Assembly: GCF_964656455.1 (NCBI RefSeq)
Contig: NC_135720.1
Span: 55,888,598 to 55,952,597, forward strand
Source of the DNA: Halichoerus grypus
Taxonomy: Eukaryota; Chordata; Mammalia; Carnivora; Phocidae
Direction of reading: 5' to 3'
Length of the DNA: 64,000 bases
The notes under the pieces are model-generated. The model did not search any database and had not been told where the DNA came from. It saw nothing but the letters and a program-made list of their open reading frames with translations. This document shows positions 12,469 through 22,485 of this stretch, piece by piece. Both the position numbers and the translations under genes were made by a program. Position 1 is the stretch's first letter, and each line of letters starts with the position of its first letter.

Positions 12469-12930
12469 TTAATTTTTTAAGTTTTATTTTATTAATGTTA
12501 TGTTAGTCACCATTCATTACATCATTAGTTTTTGATGTAGTGTTCCAGGATTCATTGCTTACGTATAACACCGAGTGCTCCATTCAATACGTGCCCTCCT
12601 TAATATCCATCACCGGGCTAACCCATCCCCCCAACCCCCTCCCCTCTAAAACCCTCAGTTTGTTTCTCAAAGTCCATAGTCTTTCATGGTTTGTCTCCCC
12701 CTCCGATTTCCCCCCCTTCATTTTTCCATTCCTACTATCTTCTTCTTTTTTTTTTTTTTTAACATATAATGTATTATTTGTTTCAGAGGTACAGGTCTAT
12801 GATTCATCAGTCTTACACAATTCACAGTGCTCACCATAGCACATACTCTCCCCAACGTCTATCACCCACACACCCCAACCCTCCCACCCCCCCACCACTC
12901 CAGGAACCCTCAGTTTGTTTGCTGAGATTA
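12469..12930 (-). other. LINE-1 3'UTR and poly(A) tail
   Basis: On the minus strand this holds the ORF2-distal spacer, purine-rich blocks and an AATAAA (plus-strand TTTATT at 12483-12488) near the tail. A C-rich block at 12873-12901 gives four or more G-runs on the minus strand, as is usual for L1 3'UTRs. A T-rich run at 12749-12763 splits the UTR into two similar halves, each containing 'ACCCTCAGTTTGTTT' (12651-12665 and 12907-12921), so the UTR includes a short internal duplication. Confidence 0.85.
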
Positions 12931-15619
12931 AGAATTCCTCTTATCAGTGAGATCATATACTTGTCTTTTTTTGATTGACTTATTTTGCTTAGCATAATAC
13001 CCTCTAGTTCCATCCACATCATTGCAAATGGCAAGATTTCATTTTTTTTATGGCTGCATAATATTCCATTGTATATATATACCACATCTTCTTTATCCAT
13101 TCATCTGTTAATGGACATATTGGCTCTTTGCATAGTTTGGCTATTGTGGACGTTGCTGCTATAAACATTGGGGTGCACGTACCCCTTCGGATCACTACAT
13201 TTGTATCTTTGGGGTAAATACCCAGGAGTGCAATTGCTGGGTCATAGGGTAGCTCTATTTTCAACTTTTTGAGGAACCTATATACTGTTTTCCAGAGTGG
13301 CTGCACCAGCTTGCATTCCCACCAACAGTGTAGGAGGGTTCCCCTTTCTCCACATCCTCGCCAACATCTGTCATTTCCTGACTTGTTAATTAATTTTAGC
13401 CATTCTGACTGGTGTGAGGTGGTGTCTCGTTGAGGTTTTGATTTGGATTTCCCTGATGCTGAGTGATGTTGAGCACTTTATCATGTGTCTGTTGGCCATT
13501 TGGATGACTTCTTTGGAAAAATGTCTGTTCATGTCTTCTGCCCATTTCTTAATTGGATTATTTGTTCTTTGGGTGTTGAGTTTGATAAGTTCTTTATAGA
13601 TTTTGGATACTAGCTCTTTATCTGATATGTCATTTGCAAATACCTTCTCCCATTCTGTCGTTGTCTTTTGGTTTTGTTGACTATTTCCTTTCCTGTGCAA
13701 AAGTTTTTTATCTTGATGAGGTCCCAATAATTCATTTTTGCCCTTGCTTCCCTTGCCTTTGGCAATGTGTCTAGGAAGAAGTTTCTGCGGCTGAGGTTGA
13801 AGAGGTTGCTGCCTGTGTTCTCTTCTAGGATTTTGATGGATTCCTGTCTCACATTTAGGTCTTTCATCCATTTTGAGTTTATTTTTATGTGTGGTGTAAG
13901 GAAAAGGTCCAGTTTCATTCTTCTGCATGTGGCTGTCCAATTTTCCCAACAACATTTGTTGAAGAGACTGTCTTTTTTTATTGGACATTCTTTCCTGCTT
14001 TGTCGAAGATGAGTTGACCATAGAGTTGAGGGTCCATTTCTGGGCTCTCTATTCTGTTCCATTGATCTATGTGTCTGTTTTTGTGCCAGTACCATACTGT
14101 CTTGATGATGACAGCTTTGTAATAGAGCTTGAAGGCCGGAATTGTGATGCCACCAGCTTTGCTTTTCTTTTTCAACATTCCTCTGGCTATTCGGGGTCTT
14201 TTTTGGTTCCATACAAATTTTAGGATTATTTGTTCCATTTCTTTGAAAAAAGTGGCTGGTATTTTGATGGGGATTGCATCAAATGTGTAAATTGCTCTAG
14301 GTACAATTGACATCTTCACAATATTTGTTCTTCCAATCCATGAGCATGGAATGTTTTTTCATTTCTTTGTGTCTTCCTCAATTTCTTTCGTTGAATATTC
14401 TATAGTTTTCTGAGTACAGATCCTTTGCCTCTTTGGTTAGATTTATTCCTAGGTATCTTATGGTTTTGGGTGCAATTGTAAATGGGATCAACTCCTTAAT
14501 TTCTCTTTCTTCTGTCTTGTTGTTGGTGTATAGAAATGCCACTGATTTTTGTGCATTGATTTTATATCCTGCCACTTTACTGAATTCTTGTACGAGTTCT
14601 AGAAGTTGTGGGGTGGAGTCTTTTGTGTTTTCCACATAAAGTATCATGTCATCTGCAAAGAGTGAGAGTTTGACTTCTTCTTTGCTGATTTGGATGCCTT
14701 TTATTTCTTTTTGTTGTCTGATTGTTGTGGCTGGGACTTCTAATACTATGTAGCAGTGGTGATAGTGGACATCCCTGCCGTGTTCCTGACCTAGGGGGAA
14801 ATCTCTCAGTTTTTCCCCATTGAGAATGATATTCGCTGTGGGTTTTTCATAGATGGTTTTTATGATATTGAGATGTGTACCCTCTATCCCTACACTCTGA
14901 AGAGTTTTAATCAAGAAAGGATGCTGTACTTTGTCAAATGCTATTTCTGCATCTACTGAGAGGATCATATGGTTCTTGTTCTTTCTTTTATTAATGTATT
15001 GTATCACATTGATTGATTTGTGGATGTTGAACCAACCTTGCAGCCCAGAAATAAATCCCACTTGGTTGTGGTGAATAATCCTTTTAATATACTATTGGAT
15101 CCTATTGGCTGGTATTTTGGCAAGAATTTTTGCATCCATGTTCATCAGGAATATTGGTCTGTAATTCTTTTTGATGGGGTCTTTGTCTGATTTTGGGATC
15201 AAGGTAATGCTGGCCTCTGATTTTGTTATTAATTGGCTTATATAATTGGCTGCTCCCATGTTAGGGGCATAGATATTTACAATTGTTAGATCTTCTTGTT
15301 GGATAGATCCTTTAAGTGTGATATAGTGTCCTTCCTCATCTCTTATTGGGATGTAAGTTGTCTTTGTTTCAAAATCTAATTTGTCTATTATAAAGATTGC
15401 CACCCCAGCTTTCTTTTGGTGTCCATTAGCATGGTAAATGGTTTTCCACCCCCTCACTTTCAATCTGGAGGTGTCTTTGGGTCTAAACGAGTCTCTTGCA
15501 GACAGCATATCGATGGGTCTTGTTTTTTTTATCCCATCTGATACCCTGTGTCTTTTGATTGGGGCATTTAGCCCATTTACATTCAGGGTAACTATTGAAA
15601 GGTATGAATTTAGGCCCAT
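12930..15619 (-). pseudogene. LINE-1 ORF2 (endonuclease / reverse transcriptase), deleted and frameshifted
   Basis: Remnant of the L1 ORF2 protein, which nicks DNA and copies L1 RNA at the nick. The start at 15619 opens [20 protein letters not shown]. The endonuclease half is readable to the NIYAPN motif (residue ~117-120, which carries the conserved Tyr). At about residue 131 (near 15222) it jumps to the [10 protein letters not shown] motif that begins the reverse transcriptase. By comparison with L1 ORF2 some 350 codons (about 1 kb) are missing, including the endonuclease Asp/Asn/His residues. The 'LQET' segment with the catalytic Glu lies in a different frame around 15490. An in-frame TAG stands at about 15092-15094. 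The reverse-transcriptase FADD box is intact at 14648-14659. Downstream the frame breaks near 14720-14790, 14378, 14000 and 13380; the C-terminal zinc-knuckle region and 'MEYYAAIK' motif (about 13050) remain readable. Confidence 0.95.
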
Positions 15620-15700
15620 TGTATTGCCTGTAAGGTGACTGTTACTGTATATTGTCTCTATTCCCTTCTGGTCTGTGTTACTTTTAGGCTCTCTCTTTGC

Positions 15701-16605
15701 TTAGAGGACCCCTTTCAATATTTTTTGTAGGGCTGGTTTGGTGTTTGCTAATTATTTTAGTTTTTGTTTGTCCTGGAAGCTTTTTATCTCTCCTTCTATT
15801 TTCAGTGACACCCTACCTGGATATAGTATTCTTGGCTGCATATTTTTCTCATTTAGTGCTCTGAGTATATCATGCCAGTCCTTTCTGGCTGCCAGGTCTC
15901 TGTGGATAGGTCTGCTGCCAATCTAATGTTTCTACCATTTTGGATTAGAGACCTCTTGTCCCGAGCTGCTTCCAGGATTTTCTCTTTGTCTCTGAGACTT
16001 GTAAGTTTTGCTATTAGATGTCGGGGTGTTGACCTATTTTTATTGATTTTGAGGGGAGTTCCCTGTGCCTCCTGGATTTTGATGCCTGTTTCCTTCCCCA
16101 AATTAGGGAAGTTCTCTGCTATAATTTGCTCCAATATACCCTCTGCCCCTCTCTCTCTTTCTTCTTCTTCTGGGATCCCAATTATTCTAATATTGTTTTG
16201 TCTTATATTATCGCTTATCTCTCGAATTCTGCCCTCGTGATCCAGTAGTTGTTTATCTCTCTTTTTCTCAGCTTCTTTATTCTCCATCATTTGGTCTTCT
16301 ATATCACTGATTCTCTCTTCTGCCTCATTTATCCTAGCAGTTAGAGCCTCCATTTTTTATTGCACCTCATTAATAGCCTTTTTGATTTTGACTTGGTTAG
16401 ATTTTAGTTCTCTTATTTCTCCAGAAAGGGATTCTCTAGTATCTTCCATGCTTTTTTCAAGCCCAGCTAGTATCTTTGTAATCATCATTCTGAACTCTAG
16501 TTCCGACATCTTACTAATGTCCGTAGTGAGTAGGTCCCTTGTAGTCGGTACTGCCTCTTGTTCTTTTTTTTGAGGTGATTTTTTCCATCTTGTCATTTTG
16601 TCCAT
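15701..16605 (-). pseudogene. LINE-1 ORF1 (RNA-binding protein), nonsense and frameshift mutations
   Basis: Remnant of the L1 ORF1 protein, a trimeric RNA chaperone that coats L1 RNA. Start at 16605 (MDKMTRWKKSPQKKEQEAVP). Residues from about 50 to 140 are coiled-coil-like (LEKSMEDTRESLSGEIRELK, then AEERISDIEDQMMENKEAEK). The RNA-recognition part shows NIRIIGIPEEE, ENFPNLGKE and TPRHLIAKLTS. A TAA at about 16357-16359 interrupts the frame one codon before MEALTARI. A frameshift near 15880 moves the C-terminal 'RALNEKN...GEIKSFQDKQKLK' part to another frame, and a further TAA follows. The normal end is at about 15701, giving some 300 codons, the usual size for this protein. Confidence 0.93.
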
Positions 16606-16747
16606 AGAGGAATAGATGAATGAGAGAACAAAATGCTAACAGGATAACAATGACCCCAGAAAAATATACACTAAACAAATCAGAAGAGTCCCAAAACCGG
16701 GGGGGAAAAGAAAGGGAAAGAAAGGAAAAAAAAAATATGATCAAATA

Positions 16748-17270
16748 TGATCAGGCTGGTGAATAGATCAGTGCCACACACTAGATTTTGGGCGTATTTT
16801 GGTCTGTTTGAAGACACTGCCTCCCAAAATTTTAAAGAAAAAAAAACTTGTATGTGTACAAAAATAAGGGTAAATATGATGAAGGGATGGAATATGACTG
16901 TAAAGATGAAAATTATAAAAGATTTTATAAAAGGAATTGATAAGAAGTTGGTTGAAAAGAGAAAGAAGAGAAATATGAAAAAAAAAGGGGAGAGAATGTG
17001 ATCAGGCAGGAGGCTAGGACAGAGTCATACACCAGAGATTTAGGGTATATTTTGGTCTGTTAGAAGAAACTGTATCCCAAAATTTTAAAGAGAGAACAAC
17101 TTATATATATGCGAAAAATAAGGTTAACTACAATGAAGGGATAGAATATGACTCTAAAAATGAAAAATAAAAAAAAAGTTTTATAAAAAGTGATTGATAA
17201 GATGTTGGTTGAAAAAGGGAAAAAGAAAAATTTTTAAAAAATAGAAAAAGAAAAAAAATTTTAAAAATTA
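16748..17270 (-). repeat. ~250-bp tandem duplication inside the LINE-1 5'UTR
   Basis: Unit A (16748-16998) and unit B (16999-17270) share ATGATCAGGC-like starts, 'TATTTTGGTCTGTT', 'CCCAAAATTTTAAAGA', 'ATGAAGGGATGGAATATGAC' and 'TGGTTGAAAA' in the same order and spacing. The copies are clearly diverged, so the duplication belongs to the L1 family or happened long ago. Confidence 0.85.
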
Positions 17271-18346
17271 ACTTTGAAAGACTAAAGAATCATGGGGAAA
17301 AAAACCCATGAATTCTATGTGCTGTATTCCCCTATTGCTGGAGTTCTGCCATTCTCATTGATTGGTAAACTTGGTCTTGGCTGGCTGTTCTTGCTCATCT
17401 TCTGGGGGAGGGGCCTGTTGCAGTGGTTCTCAAATGTCTTTGCCAGAGGCAGACTTGCCCCACCCTTGCCAGGGGCCAAGCTAAGTAATCTGCTGGGGTT
17501 TGCTCTTGGGAGCTTTTGTTCCCTGCAAGCTTTCCCTACAGCTTTGGAGGACGAGAGTGAAAATGGCGGCCTCCCATTCTCTGTCCCAGAGGAGCCGAGA
17601 ACTTGGGGCCCCACTCCTCAGTGAGCCCTCAGAGAAAAGCAGTCAGTCACTCCCGTCTCCCTGGTCTCCAGCCGCACTCCATGCTCACCTGGCCTGTGAC
17701 CAAGCATTTCTATCTCTGGCACCCGACCCCGTTTGGAGTCTCCAAACCCAGCAGATTCCTGCGATGTGCTCCCGCGCTGCTCCCCCCAGGGGAGGAAGGG
17801 AAGTCTCCCTGGATCTGCCACTTGTTGGGTCCCTGCTGGAAGAGCAGTGGCCCAACTGTGCCGCGGATCACAGTTTATGGTAACCCCGAGCTGAGAGCCC
17901 GCTCCTTGGCTCCGCCTCTGCAGCCGGCTTCCCCATTCTGATACCTGGGAGCTCTGCTGCACTCAGGCATCCCTGGTCTTTCTGTAACCCCGAGGGTCCT
18001 GAGACCACACTGTCCCAGCGAGGGTTCCACCCCCCGCTTACCCACTGGAGCGACGTCCCTCAGCTGAGCGGACTTCTGAAAATTCCGATTTTGTGCTCTG
18101 CGGCTCTATCAGTTGCCGGTAGCGGCTGATGGAGGCTCCCTCCCCCCGAGGTCTATCTTCCTGAATATCGCCTCGGATTCACTTCTCTGCACGTCCTACC
18201 TCAGAAAGTTGTCGCTTTTCTGTTCAGACAGTTGCTGCTATTCTTTTCTTTGATCTCCTGTTGAGTTGGTAGGTGTTCAGAATGGTTTAATCCCTATCTA
18301 GCTGAATTCCTGGGACCAGATGAAATTTAGGTCTCCTACTCCTCTG

Positions 18347-18354
18347 CCATCTTG
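18347..18354 (-). promoter_or_regulatory. YY1-like site at the LINE-1 5' end
   Basis: Minus-strand CAAGATGG, within ~20 bp of the element's start. In human L1 a site of this form binds YY1 and fixes the transcription start; the role here is by analogy. Confidence 0.6.
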
Positions 18355-18364
18355 CTCCTCCTCC

Positions 18365-18380
18365 GATATCTGAGACTCTT
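18365..18380 (+). repeat. Target-site duplication, right copy, of the LINE-1
   Basis: GATATCTGAGACTCTT; pairs with 12454-12468. Confidence 0.8.
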
Positions 18381-18451
18381 ATTTTCATCCATCCCTAGAG
18401 AAATTTTGACCAGCCTCTCACATCAGTGTTTAGAATCAACCATATCAAATA

Positions 18452-18481
18452 TTTAATGGTCAACTATATTTGACCATTAAA
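18452..18481. repeat. Perfect 12-bp inverted repeat
   Basis: TTTAATGGTCAA at 18452-18463 and its exact complement TTGACCATTAAA at 18470-18481, separated by six bases. Not part of any repeat I recognise. Confidence 0.85.
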
Positions 18482-18655
18482 AATTGCAGTTTTATATGGT
18501 TCCATCTGATGAGTATCATTGTGCACAAAATAACAATAGTATACTTTGCTTTGTCCATTTTTGTCTAGGTTATTTGTACTTGTTTATTTGTAAAAATAAG
18601 CCCATTCTCACACCAAATCTCATAAATATTTGCCTGTTTTTAAAATTAATTTATG

Positions 18656-18857
18656 GGGCGCCTGGGTGGCTCAGTTGGTTAAGCGACTGCCTTCGGCTCA
18701 GGTCATGATCTCAGAGTCCCTGGATCGAGTCCCGCATTGGGCTCCCTGCTCGGCAGGGAGTCTGCTTCTCCCTCTGACCCTCCCCCCTCTCATGTGCTCT
18801 CTCTCATTTTCTCTCTCTCAAATAAATAAATAAATAAATCTTAAAAAAAATAAAATT
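18656..18857 (+). mobile_element. Can-SINE, plus strand, young type, 13-bp TSD
   Basis: Head GGGCGCCTGGGTGGCTCAGT with GTTAAGCGACTGCC, body CTCGGCAGGGAGTCTGCTTC, four AAAT units, then TCTT. Duplication AAATTAATTTATG at 18643-18655 and 18858-18870. Little divergence from the other young copies. Confidence 0.97.
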
Positions 18858-18870
18858 AAATTAATTTATG

Positions 18871-20159
18871 ATTCATATCCATGAATATAATTCTTGAGAT
18901 TTTTTAAAAATGCATTTTGAGGTATGGTGTGTAGTACTTTATTATTCTTTTATTTTTTAGAAATAGTTACTACAGTGAGATTTATGTACTATTCAGTCTT
19001 TTCCCACTAATTTTTAATGCCATGTTTACTTTATATGAAACTATAAACTATATTAGGGTTTCTCTCCTGAACACAGAACTTAAAAGATTCTGGGAGAGGG
19101 GCGAGGCCTCTCAATGTTAATTTCAAGTTTTTGCTGAGAGTAAGAAGTCCTTTGGTTGAAACAAGACACATGGGCCAGTTAATTCTCTGTTTGAGTTGAT
19201 TAATTTTCACCCAGGAAATACTCTTCATGACACTAAGAAATTTAAAAAGCATGAGAAGGCAAAATAATACAACTAGCAGTTTCAAGAAACAATTGAAAAA
19301 TCTTTTTTTCATTCTGCTTCTTTCTGTTTAAACTTTTGTGTTTTTCAGTGTCTTTCTGACTCATTTCTTTGTCATATTATGACTTCTAACACAAGTTAAA
19401 CTGCCTTATTATTTTTTGAAGTGGAAAACTGATATGAATAATTTTTTTACAGAAAAAAGTTAAAATATCTTCAAAATAGTCTTATAAAAACTTTAGAGGT
19501 GGAATGAAGTTGTACAAAAATACCTCAACTAGTCCATGAGTCATTTTATATTTTATTGACATTCAAGGGAGGAAATGAAAAGCATCACATGGAGTTCAGT
19601 CAGGAAAATGAAGGTTTAATAAGTGATCCAGAATTTTCCTCTCTTCAACCATGAGAGTTGCAGAACTGGACTTATGTTCGTTTTTACAAGTTAGAACAGT
19701 GCAGTTTACTTAGCAAGTCCACTGAAAATTCTTCAGTAATATATTTGGCTTAAGAGGATAATAATTGCAATGATATTTCAGTGGTGGGTTTATAATTACA
19801 TATCATTTTAGTTGTCAAAAAATTTAAATCAATTATGGTATATTATCCTGAAGCACTTGACAGACTGCTGCTGAGATTAGTGGGCTAGAAATAGGTCCCA
19901 TATTTGGTGGTATAGAAATTGGCCACAAAGAAACAAGTTGTGTTTTCTGAGAAAATCTGTTTAGAATTTTTCTTAAATGTTAAGATACAAACACGGGAGA
20001 GTCATTGTATTTGTACCAGTGCGACCCATACCCATCTTCTAATCTCACTGAACATGCCCCAAAGATATCAGTTTGGGGGAAAAAAAAAAGCAACTACTAA
20101 CGAGGACATTGGTAATAAATAATGTTGTCAGAGAGAAAGTAGAGATAGATGCTCTGCAC
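18871..20159. other. No recognised feature
   Basis: AT-rich unique sequence. The 93-codon minus frame at 19031-19312 and the plus frame at 19919-20122 show no domain. Confidence 0.45.
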
Positions 20160-20452
20160 CAGGAGTGGGCAAACCTGTAAAGGGCTAAATAGTAAATATT
20201 TTAGGCTTTTTAGGTCATGTGGTCTCTATCCCAGCTGCTCCACTCTCACTGTGGTGTGAAAGTGGTCAAAGACAATGCAGAACTGTGTTCCCATAAAACT
20301 TGAGTGAGGGACATGGAAATCTGAATTTCCAGTGATTTTCATTTGTCACACCCTTTGATTTTTTTTTTTTCCACCATTTAAGTCTTGGCTTGGGGGCCAT
20401 ATAAAAGCAGCTACAGCTAGACTTGGCCTGTGGGCACTAGTTTGCTGATCCC
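20160..20452 (+). mobile_element. hAT-type (Charlie-like) non-autonomous DNA transposon, near full length
   Basis: Begins CAGGAGTGGGCAAAC and ends with GTTTGCTGATCCCTA, a recognisable inverted terminal pair. Between them are 'GTAAAGGGCTAAATAGTAAA', 'TTAGGCTTTTTAGGTCATGT', 'GACAATGCAGAACTGTGTTC' and a T-rich run at 20360-20371. This is the widespread 'GGGTCAGCAAACTTTTTCTG' mammalian hAT fossil; I am not sure of the exact family name. Two more copies lie at 46,420 and 51,277. Confidence 0.8.
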
Positions 20453-21990
20453 TATCCTACACAATAAAACTAGATGAGCGTTTCAGGGAAATAGAATGGA
20501 ATTCTCCAATGTAGAACCTTTGAGGCACTTTCAGTCCACCAGGGAGCAATCTCAAGTATTTAAATTTAGAATTTTAAACATCAAGTATCTGAAATAAATG
20601 GAAATTGCATTGAAAAGAAGCAGAATAGGAGGGAAACACCCAATCATATGAGTGTGATTTGTTGTAATTAAGAAATGACAAGAACAATTATATCCTTTAT
20701 CAAGTGAAGCAGGAATCAATACACATGTCCCTAAATCTAAGATTATCTATCTATATAAAGGCATATGGTTAAATAAGTTAATTATCTGGCTTACTCATGT
20801 AAATCTCACTTTATTGCATTGATCTGGGGAATTGGGGCTATGGAGTTCTTATGCTTCTCCATTTCACTTTGCACATATTGAAAATTAATAACTTCATTTG
20901 CTTCTATACTTAAAAAACAAGGTAGTGTTAGAACTTCATTGTAACTGTCCTTCATAAAAGAGAAAAAAATAGTTGCCATATATTGATTCAACATATGTTT
21001 CTTGTCTACTTTGTGCTGTGTGCTACAATAAGCAGTGGGATTAGAATAACACTGGTGGCAAGAATTTTTATTTGATCTGTGTCAAGACAGACATTAATGG
21101 AAGTGGCAATAACAACATTGTTTTGAACGTCAGAAAAGACTCACATTAATTAAAAGAGTCCACTTGGACATCATTGTGGTTATTAGATTAGCTAATATGA
21201 TGGGCTTATTCAGATGCACCACATGCATTTTATAATACTTATATGACATTGACAAACTAATGAAATAAATTGAAAAATGCAAATTGTTCTACATACTTGG
21301 GGTGTGGGGACAATTTGCTTACCAAGTTATAAATAGAAGGATATTCCACTAACATCCTTCTGGACAAATAAATGTTGTATTGAAGGGGCTGTGACTGGTT
21401 CCCATAAAAATGCATTAAAATTTCAGTGCCTGCTTGGGACATGTTTCAATCTGCCCTGCAATATTTCAGGAGGTCATAAAAAGACACTTTTTGAAATATG
21501 GTATAGAAGGCAACATATAATCAAAAATAAGCTCAGGGCATTGGTCATTGAAATAAAAATGAGTAAGGAAGGGGATCAAAATTGAAAATTACCTGTTGGC
21601 TTTCTCCAGGAAGAAATTTGTGAAATCATGTTTATGTTTAAATCCATGTTTAATTTTAAGATAATTTTCAAGGGGGAGAGAAAAGTCCTAGCATCTTCAT
21701 TTCTAGTAAGTGCTCCAGGTAAAACTTACCATTAAATAACTTTAACTCATTTTTGCCCACATGGTCATTGTATGAAGGTCTTACAAAGACCTCCTGCCTC
21801 CCCATGGAAAAATCCCTCAAACTGAAACTCCTTTCCTATAGGCCCCACCTATCCAGTCTCCCTAATCTGCATATTCACCCCCAACCCCCAACCCCAATGC
21901 ACAACAGTAAACTGGGAACAAAAGGAGGCATTCAAAATACCAGGAAATTTTATATGATTTAGAATTGAATAGGATATTGCAAATTTTCTT
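20453..21990. other. No recognised feature
   Basis: AT-rich unique DNA, no repeat or coding signal named. Confidence 0.45.
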
Positions 21991-22059
21991 CTCAGGGTTT
22001 TCTAAATGTGACAGGTTATCAGAAGATCTGCTGAATAAAAGTATACATGTATAAAAATT

Positions 22060-22130
22060 AAAACCTACATTTTATAACACACTTCCCTGGCCATTATGAG
22101 GATTAGCAAGGTTTGGGAATCACTGCTACA
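22060..22130 (+). mobile_element. Possible MER5-type hAT fragment
   Basis: 'CCTGGCCATTATGAGGATTAGC' and 'GGTTTGGGAATCACTGCTAC' resemble the end of MER5 elements ('...TTTGAGAACCACTG'). Short and diverged. Confidence 0.4.
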
Positions 22131-22284
22131 AAAAAGCCATAAAGTGCTGTTAATTTACCTAGATGGAGTTGATTAGCTCACATCTAGAGGAAGAGGGTGA
22201 GGAGGAGAGCTGCTCTAAAGAAAAGCTATCCTTTGATGGGGCTTGAAACATGCATAAAATTTCAGTAGGAAAAGGTAAGCACTG

Positions 22285-22485
22285 CATTGACTGCTGGGAT
22301 TGACTGAGCATCTGCAACGTGCCAGGCATTGTGCGGAGCATATGCACATTTCATTGAAGACTCACCAAGAAATAATGAGTTAAGTACTATTGTCATCCAC
22401 ATTATTTTGATGGAGAGGGTCAGTAACTTGATCTAGGGGACAGAGCTTCTTGCTGGTAGCAACCCAACAGAACGGCTGGTTTGGT
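22285..22485 (+). mobile_element. MIR SINE fossil
   Basis: 'ACTGAGCATCTGCAACGTGCCAGGCATTGTGC' (22301-22332), 'GTACTATTGTCATCCACATT', then 'GTCAGTAACTTGATCTAGGG' follow MIR order on the plus strand. Confidence 0.8.

Larger units (their letters stand above)
12469..18364 (-). mobile_element. Carnivore LINE-1 (L1), minus strand, 5'-complete but internally deleted
   Basis: A single minus-strand L1 of about 5.9 kb. From left to right on the plus strand it shows the poly(A) tail, 3'UTR, ORF2, ORF1 and a GC-rich 5'UTR, and it ends with the complement of the usual L1 start (minus strand GGAGGAGCAAGATGGCAGAG). Target-site duplications flank it. A full carnivore L1 would be longer; the difference is largely a deletion inside ORF2. 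Both reading frames carry several frameshifts and stops, so the copy cannot retrotranspose. It is much younger than the L1M fossils elsewhere in the window, judged by how well both proteins can still be read. Confidence 0.97.
16606..18364 (-). promoter_or_regulatory. LINE-1 5'UTR with internal promoter
   Basis: About 1.76 kb between ORF1 and the element's 5' end. The outer part (17,400-18,360) is the only GC- and CpG-rich stretch in the window, as expected of an L1 promoter; the inner part (16,740-17,290) is AT-rich and tandemly duplicated. Transcription would run leftward. I infer loss of function from decay and the dead ORFs. Confidence 0.85.

Noticed and set aside
13386..14212. The longest open frames (211 and 200 codons, minus strand) as host genes
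   Set aside because: They are overlapping pieces of the L1 ORF2 C-terminal region in two frames, broken by frameshifts.
14378..15061. A 227-codon frame with a reverse-transcriptase FADD box as an active enzyme or retron
   Set aside because: It is the mid part of the degraded L1 ORF2, with L1 3'UTR, ORF1 and 5'UTR in place around it. Nothing resembles a bacterial retron.
17315..17962. Overlapping frames of about 100-127 codons on both strands in GC-rich DNA as genes
   Set aside because: They lie inside the L1 5'UTR, where high GC lowers stop frequency. I kept only the antisense pair as a low-interest note.
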